A DNA stretch of 64,000 nucleotides from contig JAFKFM010000009.1 in NCBI GenBank assembly GCA_017308135.1, forward strand, positions 62,001-126,000, in the 5' to 3' direction. Within the stretch, counting starts at the first letter, position 1; the number at the start of each line of letters is the position of its first letter. The notes under the pieces were generated by a model that saw nothing but the letters and a program-made list of their open reading frames with translations, had not been told where the DNA came from and ran no database searches. The position numbers were made by a program, and so were the translations under genes. The DNA comes from Alphaproteobacteria bacterium (GTDB taxonomy: Bacteria > Pseudomonadota > Alphaproteobacteria > CACIAM-22H2). Positions 17,390-25,915 of this stretch are shown here, piece after piece.

Positions 17390-18208
17390 ATGAATCGCAT
17401 CGTCGACAGCCACGCCCACGTCTTCTGCGGCCCCGATCTGCCGCTGTCGGACAAGCGTCTTTACACCCCCGAACCTTGCCAAGCGGGTCGCGTCGAGGAT
17501 TTCGCCGCCGTGTTGGATGCGCATGGCGTGACGCATGCGCTGATCGTCGGCGCCCAGCCCTATCACACCGATAACCGCTGCCTGCTGCGGGCGATCGAAA
17601 CCGGACGCGGCCGATTCAAGGGTATAGCCCTGGTCGATGGCGATACGCCGATGCGCGAACTCGAAACCTTGAAGGCGGCGGGCATCGTGGGCTTCCGGAT
17701 CAATGTCAGCTGGGACGGCCAGCGCGCCTTGAACGAGCCGGGTTCGGAACGCCTTTTCGCGAAAGCGCGCGAACTGGGTTGGTTCGTGCAAGTCCATTGC
17801 GAGCGCGAGGAATTCGCGCAAGTCGCACCGTTGTTGCGCGCGCGCAAGACGCGCGTGATGATCGACCATCATGGACGTCCCGACGCGGGGTTTGGCGTCG
17901 ACCAGCCCGGCTTTCAAGCCATCCTCGAATTCGGGCGCGAAACCGATGCGGTCTGCAAACTCTCCGGCCCCTTCCGTACGTCGAAAGCCGGCGCCCCGTA
18001 CCGCGACGTCGATCCTTTCGCCGAAGCCATCGTCGATGCGTTCACGCTCGATCGTTGCGTCTGGGGCTCCGACTGGCCATTCGTATGCGTCGACCAGCGC
18101 ATCGATTATGGCCCGCAATTCGCCGCACTGAAGCGCTGGTTGCCCGATGCGAAGGATCGCGAGAAGGTGTTGTGGTCGACCCCTTCGCGCCTGTTCGGTT
18201 TCGCGTAA
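17390..18208 (+). CDS. amidohydrolase 2-family TIM-barrel hydrolase
   Basis: A 272-residue protein. The metal-binding DSHAHVF motif at residues 6-12, the VMIDHHGRP segment near residue 162 and WGSDWPF near residue 225 are the hallmarks of the family that contains 2-pyrone-4,6-dicarboxylate lactonase. It hydrolyses a lactone or a small carboxylated ring. The next gene, an SMP-30 lactonase, starts 2 bp after its stop, so both probably act on the same lactone-type catabolite. The start follows an AAGG sequence; the frame is open further upstream. Confidence 0.88.
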   Translation: MNRIVDSHAHVFCGPDLPLSDKRLYTPEPCQAGRVEDFAAVLDAHGVTHALIVGAQPYHTDNRCLLRAIETGRGRFKGIALVDGDTPMRELETLKAAGIVGFRINVSWDGQRALNEPGSERLFAKARELGWFVQVHCEREEFAQVAPLLRARKTRVMIDHHGRPDAGFGVDQPGFQAILEFGRETDAVCKLSGPFRTSKAGAPYRDVDPFAEAIVDAFTLDRCVWGSDWPFVCVDQRIDYGPQFAALKRWLPDAKDREKVLWSTPSRLFGFA

Positions 18209-18210
18209 GC

Positions 18211-19134
18211 ATGTATCCGCCGCCCAAAGACATCGAAACGCGCGTTTGCTCGCGGCTGCCCGACGCGTTCCGCGAACCGCGCGAACTCAGCGAATGGGAG
18301 AAGTTCGAACTATCGGGCCTTTCAACGCATTCCTTTCTCGAAGGCCCGTCTTTCGACCGCGACGGTCGTCTGTACTGCGTCGATATCGCGGGCGGGCGTA
18401 TCTTCCGCGTCTCGCAAGGCGGCGAATGGGAACTGTTCAAGCGCTACGACGGCGAGCCGACGGGGCTGAAGATCCACGCCGACGGCCGGATTTTCGTGGC
18501 CGACAACAAGCGCGGCATCCTCGAGATCGACCCGATCAGCGGCACGATCACGCCCTTCATCCAACGCGTGAACCTGGAACCGCTGCGCGGCTGCAACGAT
18601 CTCGTCTTCGCCGACAACGGCGATCTCTATTTCACCGTGCCCGGCCAAAGCAGCCTGACCGACCCGACCGGCCGGGTCTATCGCGCCACGCCCAGCGGCG
18701 AGACGTCGCTGCTGCTCGGCAACGTACCCTACCCCAACGGGCTGGTGCTCGACGCGGCGCAAGCCTCGCTCTATATCGCGGCGATGTACGCGAACCAGAT
18801 CTGGCGCGTACCGCTCGGCGGGGCCACCTCGCCCGCGATGGGCGTGGGCGTTTTCGTTCAACTCTCGGGCGGCTTGGGGCCCGACGGTCTGGCGCTCGAC
18901 ATGGACGGCAATCTCGTGGTCGCGCAAGCGCGCCACGGTGCCGTCTGGGTATTCAGCGATCTGGGCGAGCCGCTCTATCGCGTACGGTCTTGCGCGGGAC
19001 GTTCCGTCACCAACCTCGCCTTCGGCGGCGCTGATAATTGCACGCTATTCATCACCGAAGCTGCGACGGGCAGCATTCTGTGCGCGGATATGCCGATCGC
19101 CGGCCGTCCGATGTTTTCGCACCGCGCCAGATGA
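18211..19134 (+). CDS. SMP-30/gluconolactonase/LRE-family lactonase
   Basis: A 307-residue six-bladed beta-propeller. The metal-ligand Glu lies in FLEGPSFD near residue 44, the Asn in GCNDLVFADNGDLYFT, the second Asn in VPYPNGLVLD and the Asp in GPDGLALDMDGN, the classic divalent-cation set of SMP-30 lactonases. It opens sugar or similar lactones. It starts 2 bp after the amidohydrolase stop and ends 42 bp before the first tRNA-fragment repeat, so it is the last gene of the first block. Confidence 0.9.
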   Translation: MYPPPKDIETRVCSRLPDAFREPRELSEWEKFELSGLSTHSFLEGPSFDRDGRLYCVDIAGGRIFRVSQGGEWELFKRYDGEPTGLKIHADGRIFVADNKRGILEIDPISGTITPFIQRVNLEPLRGCNDLVFADNGDLYFTVPGQSSLTDPTGRVYRATPSGETSLLLGNVPYPNGLVLDAAQASLYIAAMYANQIWRVPLGGATSPAMGVGVFVQLSGGLGPDGLALDMDGNLVVAQARHGAVWVFSDLGEPLYRVRSCAGRSVTNLAFGGADNCTLFITEAATGSILCADMPIAGRPMFSHRAR

Positions 19135-19176
19135 GTCTTGCCGCGTGGCGCGCGGCGGGATTGCTGATTTTATTGG

Positions 19177-19305
19177 AGGTCCGGATGGTGGGCGCTACAG
19201 GGATTGAACCTGTGACCCCTACCATGTCAACGTACGCGGACATCTTTTAAATTCAATCCGTTAGGGACAGGGTTTCCCGCAGATCGAGCATTGGCTTGCG
19301 GGAAA
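19177..19305 (-). repeat. tRNA-Val(GAC) 3'-half attachment-site repeat, copy 1
   Basis: Read on the minus strand, positions 19230-19186 give an exact tRNA 3' half. The anticodon loop TTGACAT is followed by stem GGTAG, variable GGGTC, T-stem ACAGG, T-loop TTCAATC, CCTGT, acceptor AGCGCCC, A and CCA. The 5' half is absent: the five bases before the loop cannot pair with GGTAG and no GGGCGCT lies upstream. A conserved tail at 19231-19305 ends in an inverted repeat (TTTCCCGCA 19273-19281, TGCGGGAAA 19297-19305). This is the form of an attachment site left by integration into a tRNA gene. It separates the first block from the sugar-acid cassette. Confidence 0.8.
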
Positions 19306-19347
19306 TCATGGGCTGTTGGGAAGGCATCTGACACATTGAGCCGTAAA

Positions 19348-19375
19348 AAAGGGCGGGTCGTGCGACCCGCCCTTT
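19348..19375 (-). terminator. strong rho-independent terminator after tctC
   Basis: A 13-bp perfect stem (GGGCGGGTCG core) with a 2-nt loop ends in six T residues on the minus strand. It lies 26 bp beyond the tctC stop and ends the whole TTT transporter operon. The stem is symmetrical enough to also shield against transcription from the left. Confidence 0.9.
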
Positions 19376-19400
19376 CCTTTTCGAATCGGTGAACCCGCGC

Positions 19401-20423
19401 TTACTTGAGACGGCCGGTCTTCTTGTAGAATTCCCGCTCCTTCTCGGCGGCGGCGTTGAGGGCCGCAGCTGGATCGGCGGCATCGCGCAAGGCGGGGTCG
19501 AAATCGACGCCCATCTTGCCGTACTCCGCGATCAATCCCGCATCCTTCATCGCCGTGCGCACAAGGGCGGAAAGATACGCCTTACGCTCCGGCGCCACCT
19601 TCTTCGGCACGACCACGAAACGGATCAGCGTCCATTCGTAGTCCGTGCCCTTCAGTTCCTCGTTGAAGGTCGGCAGGTTCGGCAGATGCGCGACACGCTT
19701 ATTCGACGCGATCCCGACAAGGCGAACCTTACCCGAGTCGATATGGGCGCGTAGCTCGGCGAAGAACGCGGGCGCGATATCGACGTTATTGCCGATCAGC
19801 GCGGTCGTACCCTGGCCGCCGCTCTGGAACGGCACTTTCAGGAACTTCGCACCCGTATTGGTTTCGACCTGCTCGATCAAATAATCCCACATCGAACCCG
19901 GCACCGTCGCCACGCGGATCGTGTTGGGCTTGTCCTTGCCGGCTTGCGCGATCTGCGCCAGCGACATCGACTTCAGCGGGCCGTCGGTCGTGACCGCCCA
20001 GATCATCGGGTCGCTGTTGAGATAGCCGATCGGCTCGAGATCGGTGTAGCTCCAGCGGCCTTCCGCGCGCAGCATCGCGTCGCCCCAGACGAGATTGACC
20101 AGCATGCCCATCGCCGTGCCGTCGGTGGGCGCTTGGGTCGCGAGCCACGCGTGGCCGACCATCCCCGCCCCGCCGGTTCGGTTGTTGACGACGATTTTCT
20201 CGTTGGAGATCTGCTCCATCGTGCGCGCCAACAGACGTGCGGTGAGGTCGGCGCCGCCGCCAGCCGGATAGACGACCGTCATCTCCAGCGTTTGGTTCGG
20301 GAAGCCGGCGGGCTTGAGCTTCGCCAGCTCCGCCTTCGTGTCCTGCGCGACAGCTGGAGCCGCAGCGATCAAGCCCGCAGCCGCGGCCGCGATGAAGGCG
20401 TTAAGAACTCGTCTTTTCAGCAT
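19401..20423 (-). CDS. tctC: tripartite tricarboxylate transporter binding protein (TctC/Bug family)
   Basis: A 340-residue protein. The signal peptide ends at AAPAVAQ; the mature Bug fold follows with MTVVYPAGGGADLTARLLA and NRTGGAGMVGHAWLA, the usual loops around the carboxylate, and RVATVPGSMWDYL later. It captures a carboxylic acid in the periplasm for TctAB. Unusually it is the last gene of the transporter set, overlapping the end of tctA by 23 bp, rather than the first. The sugar-acid enzymes upstream suggest an aldarate or aldonate. Confidence 0.9.
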   Translation of the reverse strand: MLKRRVLNAFIAAAAAGLIAAAPAVAQDTKAELAKLKPAGFPNQTLEMTVVYPAGGGADLTARLLARTMEQISNEKIVVNNRTGGAGMVGHAWLATQAPTDGTAMGMLVNLVWGDAMLRAEGRWSYTDLEPIGYLNSDPMIWAVTTDGPLKSMSLAQIAQAGKDKPNTIRVATVPGSMWDYLIEQVETNTGAKFLKVPFQSGGQGTTALIGNNVDIAPAFFAELRAHIDSGKVRLVGIASNKRVAHLPNLPTFNEELKGTDYEWTLIRFVVVPKKVAPERKAYLSALVRTAMKDAGLIAEYGKMGVDFDPALRDAADPAAALNAAAEKEREFYKKTGRLK

Positions 20424-21918
20424 TGTGGATTTCCTCCGTTAGCTCATTTTTACGTCGTTTCACAAAGATCAGCGCGATGAGCACGGCGCAGATCCCGAAC
20501 AGGACAGCGGCTATGGGCCGCTGGGCGAAGATCATCATTCCGTCGGCGGACATCGTCAGCGACTGGCGCAGCGACTGTTCCATCAGCGGCGCCAGGATGA
20601 AGGCGATGATGAAAGGTGCGAAATCGTATTCGAGCTTGCGAAGGAACCAACCGATCACGCCAAAGCCGAGCATCACCCAAAGATCGAACACGTTCTTGTT
20701 GGCCGAATACGTGCCGACGATGCTGAGCAGCAGCACAACCGGGAACAAGTAGCTGTAAGGAATACGCAGCAGCTGCACCCACATGCCGACCAGCGGCAGG
20801 TTGAGGATCAACAGCAGCACGTTGCCGATATACATACTGGCGACGACACCCCAAAACAAATCCGAGTGCTGGGTGATGAACAGCGGCCCCGGCTGAATAC
20901 CCTGGATCACCAACGCCCCCAGCAACAGCGCCGTCACCGGCGTGCCGGGAATGCCCAACGACAGGACGGGCACCATGCTGCCGCCGACCGCGCCGTTATT
21001 CGCCGATTCCGGTCCCGCGACGCCTTCGATCGCACCCTTGCCAAAAGCGTCCGGCGTCTTAGAAATGCGCTGTTCCATCGCGTAAGACATGAAAGACGCG
21101 GTGATCGGTCCGCCGCCCGGCACGAGACCGAGCAGAAAGCCGAGCCCGCTGCCGCGCAGGATCGGTGCGAACGATCGGCGCAAATCGTCACGCGTCGGAA
21201 AGATCTTCGTGACCTTCGTTGTGATCAGCGTCGATTTGATCTTTTGTTCGACATTCGACAGAATCTCGGTCACGCCATAGAGGCCGATGACCAGCGCCAG
21301 AATGTCGATACCGCCGGTTAGATTGATTGTGCCGAACGTATAGCGCTCCTTCCCGTTCACGACGTCGATGCCGACGGTCGCGACCAGAAACCCGGCCGCG
21401 ACCATGACGAGGCCTTTAAGGCGCGAGCCCGAGATCATGAACACGGTGCAGACGAGCCCCAGCACCATCAGCGCGAAATTCTCGGGCGGGCCGAAGCGCA
21501 GCGCGAAACCGCCCAGCGCGGGCGCGAAGAATGTCAGAGCGATGACCGACAACGTGCCTGCGACGAAGGATCCGATCGCCGAAATGCCGAGGGCCGCGCC
21601 CGCACGGCCTTGGCGCGCCATCTGATAGCCGTCGCGGCAAGTGACGACCGATGCCGCTTCGCCCGGCATGTTCAACAGAATCGATGTGGTCGATCCGCCA
21701 TACATGGCGCCGTAGAAGATTGCCGCGAGCATCAGCACACCGGCGACCGGCGTCATCGTGAAAGTTACGGGCAGCAGCAACGCCAGCGCTGCTAAGGGGC
21801 CGATGCCGGGCAACACGCCGATCAGCGTGCCGATCACACTGCCGATTAGACAGAAGAATAGATTCTGCGGCTGCAGGACGACCTGGAAACCTTGGGCGAG
21901 GCCGGCGATCGCATCCAT
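20401..21918 (-). CDS. tctA: tripartite tricarboxylate transporter large membrane subunit (TctA)
   Basis: A 505-residue membrane protein with about 11-12 hydrophobic helices. The two family signatures are clear: GVLPGIGPLAALALLLP near residue 38 and GLVPGGGPITASFMSYAME near residue 262, followed by GVAGPESANNGAVGGSMVP. It is the proton- or sodium-driven channel subunit working with TctB and TctC. Its start lies one base after the tctB stop. Confidence 0.95.
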   Translation of the reverse strand: MDAIAGLAQGFQVVLQPQNLFFCLIGSVIGTLIGVLPGIGPLAALALLLPVTFTMTPVAGVLMLAAIFYGAMYGGSTTSILLNMPGEAASVVTCRDGYQMARQGRAGAALGISAIGSFVAGTLSVIALTFFAPALGGFALRFGPPENFALMVLGLVCTVFMISGSRLKGLVMVAAGFLVATVGIDVVNGKERYTFGTINLTGGIDILALVIGLYGVTEILSNVEQKIKSTLITTKVTKIFPTRDDLRRSFAPILRGSGLGFLLGLVPGGGPITASFMSYAMEQRISKTPDAFGKGAIEGVAGPESANNGAVGGSMVPVLSLGIPGTPVTALLLGALVIQGIQPGPLFITQHSDLFWGVVASMYIGNVLLLILNLPLVGMWVQLLRIPYSYLFPVVLLLSIVGTYSANKNVFDLWVMLGFGVIGWFLRKLEYDFAPFIIAFILAPLMEQSLRQSLTMSADGMMIFAQRPIAAVLFGICAVLIALIFVKRRKNELTEEIHNAEKTSS

Positions 21919-21919
21919 G

Positions 21920-22360
21920 TCAGAACCCCCAAGGCCCGCGGGGCAGCTGCATTTCCAGCAGATGGCCGAAGACGACGATGACGCCCAAAACGGACGCGAG
22001 CGACATGACGATCGACTGACGCCAGCCGACGCGTTCGACAAAGCGCATCAGGATGATCATCGTGACGAACGACGCGACGCTGAAGCCGATATAAGGCAGG
22101 AGCAGAATTAGCACGGCCATACCGCCGACCACGCCGCCCACCCGCCAGAAGCCGGTGCGCGACGGCCATTCGATGTTTGCCACCGCATGACCGCGCGCGA
22201 ACATCAGGGCAAGCCCGCCCAATCCAACCATGGCGCCGGCAATAAACGGGAACAGGCCGCTGTCCGGCCCGTAAGGGCCGGCCAGTTTCATCTGCAGCGC
22301 CATGGCGGCCGCGCCGAAGCCCAGCGCGATCCAAAAGACATTGACGAAACGTTCGATCAT
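21920..22360 (-). CDS. tctB: tripartite tricarboxylate transporter small membrane subunit (TctB)
   Basis: A 146-residue protein with four predicted membrane helices (starting VNVFWIALGFGAAAMAL) and the GPDSGLFPFIAG segment usual after the first helix of TctB. It forms the membrane complex with TctA. The ATG overlaps the stop of the upstream dehydrogenase by 4 bp and its stop is one base before tctA. Confidence 0.88.
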   Translation of the reverse strand: MIERFVNVFWIALGFGAAAMALQMKLAGPYGPDSGLFPFIAGAMVGLGGLALMFARGHAVANIEWPSRTGFWRVGGVVGGMAVLILLLPYIGFSVASFVTMIILMRFVERVGWRQSIVMSLASVLGVIVVFGHLLEMQLPRGPWGF

Positions 22361-23502
22361 GCGCCCCCCAGCGACGGACGCTTGCCGTCCAACGCGTCGC
22401 GCAAAATCGCCGCGACGGCATCGTAAGTGATCGGGACGGGATTGAGGCCGTTGTCGGTTTCGACGGTGATTTTCGCCGCGCGATCAATGATCGACTCGTC
22501 GAGCCCGACCGCGCGCAAGGATTGCGGCAATCCCGATTTCGCCAGCAGATCGAACAGACCCGCGCCGAGATCGGGCATGCCAAGCGCCTTGACAAGGGGG
22601 GCGAGTGCCGCCGGCGCCATGCGTTGGTTGTAGGCGGTGACATAAGGCAGTACGAGCGCGTGGGAATGGCCGTGTGGCACGCCGAAGGAGCCGCCCAGCG
22701 TATGCGCGAGGCCATGCTGGAACGCGAAGCCGCCGGTGAGTGCGGCCCCCGCCAGCATACCGCCGTAAAGCAGATCGGCGCGCGCATCGAGATCGGCCGG
22801 GTTCTTCGCCACGCGCGGCAGCGCATCGAAGATGAACTTCGCGCCTTCGACGGCGCTGGGCAGAATGATCGGGCTGACGGTCGGCACGTAGAGCACATCC
22901 ACGCAATGCGCCAGCGCGTTGAAGGCGCTGGCGGCCGAAACCTCCAGCGGCAACGATACGCTGAGTTCGGGATCGTAGATCACGCAGGTTGCCAGCATGT
23001 TGAGGCTGGTGTGCATGCGTTTCACACCGTCGATCGTGATTCCGCAAAACCCAGTCATCTCCGATCCCGAATAGGTCGTCGGGATCGCGACGATCGGCAC
23101 GCCGAGTTCGAGGCCGATGCCCTTGCCCAAGCCCACCGCCGCCCCACCGCCCGCACTGATCAGCGCGTCGGCGCCGCTCCTGCGGAAGGCTTCGCGGCCC
23201 TTGATCGCCGATTCGATCGGCACTTGGCTGATCGCTTCGGGCAGAATGCCCGCACAATCCGGCCCCACGAGATCGGCCACGCGTTGGCCCAAACCTTTGC
23301 GCCCCGGTGTGGTGATGATCAGCGGCTTCTTGACGCCGAGATCGCGCAGCAGGTCGGGCAAGCGCGACAGCGTGCCCGCCCCGAACAGGATGCGCGACGG
23401 CGTCGCATTGTGCACGCCGCCGGGTGTGGCGATGCGCCGAAGCGAACCGGGCAGCGTGCGCGCGTCGTGCTTGAACGGCACGAAGACTTTGGGACCGGCC
23501 AT
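22357..23502 (-). CDS. iron-containing alcohol dehydrogenase (maleylacetate reductase-like)
   Basis: A 381-residue group III dehydrogenase. The NAD-binding SAGGGAAVGLGKGIGLELG and PTTYSGSEMTGFCGI segments resemble maleylacetate reductases. The metal-site histidines lie in ALAHCVDVLY, FQHGLAHTLGG and VPHGHSHALVLP. It reduces or oxidises a keto/hydroxy acid with NAD(H). It lies between the sugar-acid dehydratase and the TTT transporter, so a sugar-acid-derived keto acid fits better than an aromatic ring-cleavage product. Confidence 0.88.
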   Translation of the reverse strand: MAGPKVFVPFKHDARTLPGSLRRIATPGGVHNATPSRILFGAGTLSRLPDLLRDLGVKKPLIITTPGRKGLGQRVADLVGPDCAGILPEAISQVPIESAIKGREAFRRSGADALISAGGGAAVGLGKGIGLELGVPIVAIPTTYSGSEMTGFCGITIDGVKRMHTSLNMLATCVIYDPELSVSLPLEVSAASAFNALAHCVDVLYVPTVSPIILPSAVEGAKFIFDALPRVAKNPADLDARADLLYGGMLAGAALTGGFAFQHGLAHTLGGSFGVPHGHSHALVLPYVTAYNQRMAPAALAPLVKALGMPDLGAGLFDLLAKSGLPQSLRAVGLDESIIDRAAKITVETDNGLNPVPITYDAVAAILRDALDGKRPSLGGA

Positions 23503-23508
23503 TTCGGC

Positions 23509-24699
23509 TCACCAATCCACGACGGTGCCGTCAGCGAGGACGGCATTTCGCGTGTGGACGACTTCCTGCTCGAACGGATGCTTGGCGGCTTCTTTCTCGT
23601 TGATCTCGACGCCCAGGCCTGGTGCATGCGGCACCGCCCAGAACGCGCCGTCGCGCTTCATCGGCGTGCGCACGACGTCGTCGTACCAGGGCACGGCGCC
23701 GCTCATTTCTTCCTGGATCACGAAATTCGGCGTCGATACGGCGAAGTGCAACGCCGCGGCGCCCGCGATCGGACCGTTCGGGTTGTGCGGGGCCACACCC
23801 ATATAGGCTTGCTCGGCCGCCGCCGCGATGCGCTTGCCTTCCAGAATGCCGCCGGTGTGGTTCAGATCCGGCTGGATGATGTGCAGCGCTTTCGTCTGGA
23901 AGATCGGCTCGAATTCTTTGAAGCCGACCAATCGCTCGCCCGAGGCGATCGGACAATTCGCGCGCTCGGTCACCAGGCGCAACGCCTCGGTGTCGCCGGG
24001 CTGGACCGGCTCCTCGCAGAACATCGGCGCGTAGGGTGCGAGTTCTTCGATGTATTGCAGCGCCGCCGCGACGGTCGCCGGACGGCCGTGGAAGTCGATC
24101 ATGATATCCACGCGCTCGCCGACCGCTTCGCGCAGCACGCGCATCATACGGCCGACATGGCGGCGCGACGGCAGATCGGCCGTGTAATGCGTATAGGGGA
24201 TGAACACGACCTTGAGCGCGTCGTAGCCCTTCGCGACGACCGCCAGCGCCAGATCGCGCAGCGCGCCTTCGTCGAAAGTCTCGTAGACCGATTTCATGTC
24301 GCCGAGGCCCAGATGCGTATAGACGCGCACCTTGTCGCGCGTCTGACCGCCGATCAGGCGCCACAGCGGCAGGTTTAGGCTTTTGCCGAAGATGTCCCAC
24401 AGCGCGTGCTCGATGCCCGAAATCGCGGTCGCTCCGACGATGCCCAGGCGATAGTAGCTATGCTTATTGAGAATGCGCAGATTCTGCTCGATGTCGCGCG
24501 GATCGCGGCCGATTAGCAGCGTCGACAAATCCTCCACCGCGCCAACCACCGCGCGCGTCTTCCAATTCAGACTCGCCTCGCCCCAGCCGTAGAGACCCGG
24601 CTGATCAGTCGTGACCTTGACGAACAGCCAATTGCGCATCTGCGCGTTGACAACCAGCGTTTCGATCTTGACGATTTTGATCTTGATGTCGGAACCCAC
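23509..24699 (-). CDS. enolase-superfamily sugar-acid dehydratase (galactonate dehydratase-like)
   Basis: A 396-residue mandelate racemase/muconate lactonising enzyme family member. Metal ligands are recognisable in DFHGR, FCEEPV and ASGERLVG, QPDLNHTGG follows, and the His of APHNPNGP matches the general-base loop of the D-galactonate dehydratase branch. It removes water from an aldonic or aldaric acid to give a 2-keto-3-deoxy acid. A GTG start at 24699 was chosen because of a GGAGAGA sequence just upstream. The neighbouring hydroxyacid dehydrogenase ends 20 bp before it. Confidence 0.88.
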   Translation of the reverse strand: MGSDIKIKIVKIETLVVNAQMRNWLFVKVTTDQPGLYGWGEASLNWKTRAVVGAVEDLSTLLIGRDPRDIEQNLRILNKHSYYRLGIVGATAISGIEHALWDIFGKSLNLPLWRLIGGQTRDKVRVYTHLGLGDMKSVYETFDEGALRDLALAVVAKGYDALKVVFIPYTHYTADLPSRRHVGRMMRVLREAVGERVDIMIDFHGRPATVAAALQYIEELAPYAPMFCEEPVQPGDTEALRLVTERANCPIASGERLVGFKEFEPIFQTKALHIIQPDLNHTGGILEGKRIAAAAEQAYMGVAPHNPNGPIAGAAALHFAVSTPNFVIQEEMSGAVPWYDDVVRTPMKRDGAFWAVPHAPGLGVEINEKEAAKHPFEQEVVHTRNAVLADGTVVDW

Positions 24700-24719
24700 G
24701 AATCTCTCTCCGGCTTCGG

Positions 24720-25688
24720 TCACGCGCGCGACGCGCGCACTTGGTTGGTCAGCGTGTGGCCCGCGCGATGGCGCTTGATGTTGTCGGCGATGATCGCGTA
24801 GCGCCGGCCCGGCAAAGCGCTGGTCCACGCCGACGAATGCGGTGTGGCGATCACGTTGGGCAGATCGAGAAACGGGAAGCGCGACGGCGCGACCTTTTCC
24901 TCTGCGCTTTTGGGATAGGCGTACCAAACGTCGAGATAGGCGCCGGCGATGGTCTTGTCGCGCAGCGCTTCGAACAACGCCTGTTCGTCGGCGAGTTCGG
25001 CGCGCGACACGTTGATGAACACGCCCGACTTCTTCATCGCGGCGAAAGTCTTGGCGTTCATCAGCCCGCGCGTTTCGTCGGTCAGCGGGGCCGCCAGCAC
25101 GACATAGTCGCTGTGGGCCAGCAGCGCAGGCAAATCGTCGCGCGGTACGACCGTGTCGACCAACGCGCGGGCGTCGCCCAACGAGCGATCGAGTGCCACG
25201 ACGCGCATGCCGCAGGCCTTGGCGCGCGTCGCGATCGCGCGACCGATGCGCCCGAAACCGACGATGCCGATACTGCGGCCCAGGATTTCGCCGTGCGGCT
25301 GGCGCGCGCGGAACCGGTCCGACCACGTATCGGCCGTGAAGCGCAGCGCATCCGGGCGGATTTCCCAATTCAGCATCGCCCAGAGCACGAATTCCGCGAT
25401 CGGCGCTTCGTGTTCGAACACGTTGCACACGGCGGTTTCCGGCGCGAGCGTCTCGAATGTGATGCCGTCGAGCCCGGCGCCGGGCACGTGCAGCAGCGAA
25501 AAGCGAGGGGCCGCCTGCGCGCGCTGGAAGCGCAGCGCGACGACGACGTCTTCGGGCGCGATCGAATTGTCGAAACGGGGCGAATAGGCGGCTTCGACGG
25601 GCAACGTGACGATATCGAAACCGTCGCCCAGCAAACCTTTCAACCGCTCGGCCTGACGGCCGGCATCTCCGACGAGATGCACCTTCAT
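24720..25688 (-). CDS. D-2-hydroxyacid dehydrogenase, NAD-dependent
   Basis: A 322-residue protein with the Rossmann motif GIVGFGRIGRAIATRAK near residue 143, the catalytic Arg in NVSRAELADEQAL and His in TPHSSAW. Family members interconvert 2-keto and D-2-hydroxy acids. It is the first gene of the minus-strand sugar-acid/TTT operon, divergent from the GntR gene. Cell location is cytoplasmic. The substrate is likely a 2-keto sugar-acid breakdown product. Confidence 0.88.
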   Translation of the reverse strand: MKVHLVGDAGRQAERLKGLLGDGFDIVTLPVEAAYSPRFDNSIAPEDVVVALRFQRAQAAPRFSLLHVPGAGLDGITFETLAPETAVCNVFEHEAPIAEFVLWAMLNWEIRPDALRFTADTWSDRFRARQPHGEILGRSIGIVGFGRIGRAIATRAKACGMRVVALDRSLGDARALVDTVVPRDDLPALLAHSDYVVLAAPLTDETRGLMNAKTFAAMKKSGVFINVSRAELADEQALFEALRDKTIAGAYLDVWYAYPKSAEEKVAPSRFPFLDLPNVIATPHSSAWTSALPGRRYAIIADNIKRHRAGHTLTNQVRASRA

Positions 25689-25801
25689 CGTCCCTCCCGC
25701 ATCCCGGAAAGCCGGGTTTTTGCGTCACAACCCGATTTCGAGAAAATCGGAATTTGTTTTGCTAAATAGATACTTAGTCTATTTTATTACTGCCGAGTGA
25801 T

Positions 25802-25830
25802 TTGACATTATGCATATTGCCTGATGTTAT
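25802..25830 (+). promoter_or_regulatory. gntR promoter with overlapping TTATGCAT operator boxes
   Basis: TTGACA at 25802-25807 and TGTTAT at 25825-25830 are spaced exactly 17 bp, a plausible sigma-70 promoter for the GntR gene. The spacer begins with TTATGCATA, and a second TTATGCAAC box overlaps the -10 and runs to about 25834. The same ATTATGCAT half-site forms the perfect palindrome before kdgD at 27990, suggesting autoregulation by GntR. Confidence 0.55.
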
Positions 25831-25915
25831 GCAACAGCCCGGGGGTCGTGCTATCCCTGGATTTGGGAATTTCGCTGTAATCTCCATCGCGCGCGACGAA
25901 ACCAAGCGAGTCGAC

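Noticed and set aside
19186..19230. A complete tRNA gene at the repeat copies
   Set aside because: The 5' half (D-arm and acceptor 5' strand) is absent in all four copies; only the 3' half is tRNA-like.
19253..19483. Small minus-strand gene of about 76 codons ending LRETLSLTD
   Set aside because: It runs through the terminator and the tctC 3' end; the only shared part is the repeat tail, so it is treated as repeat rather than gene.
22522..24378. 618-codon plus-strand frame across the iron dehydrogenase and dehydratase genes
   Set aside because: Composition is Arg/His/Asp-rich without family motifs and it is antisense to two well-supported genes.
25703..25721. CCCGG-AAAG-CCGGG followed by five T on the plus strand, terminator-like
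   Set aside because: No plus-strand gene ends there; it is in the leader of a minus-strand gene and the stem is only 5 bp.
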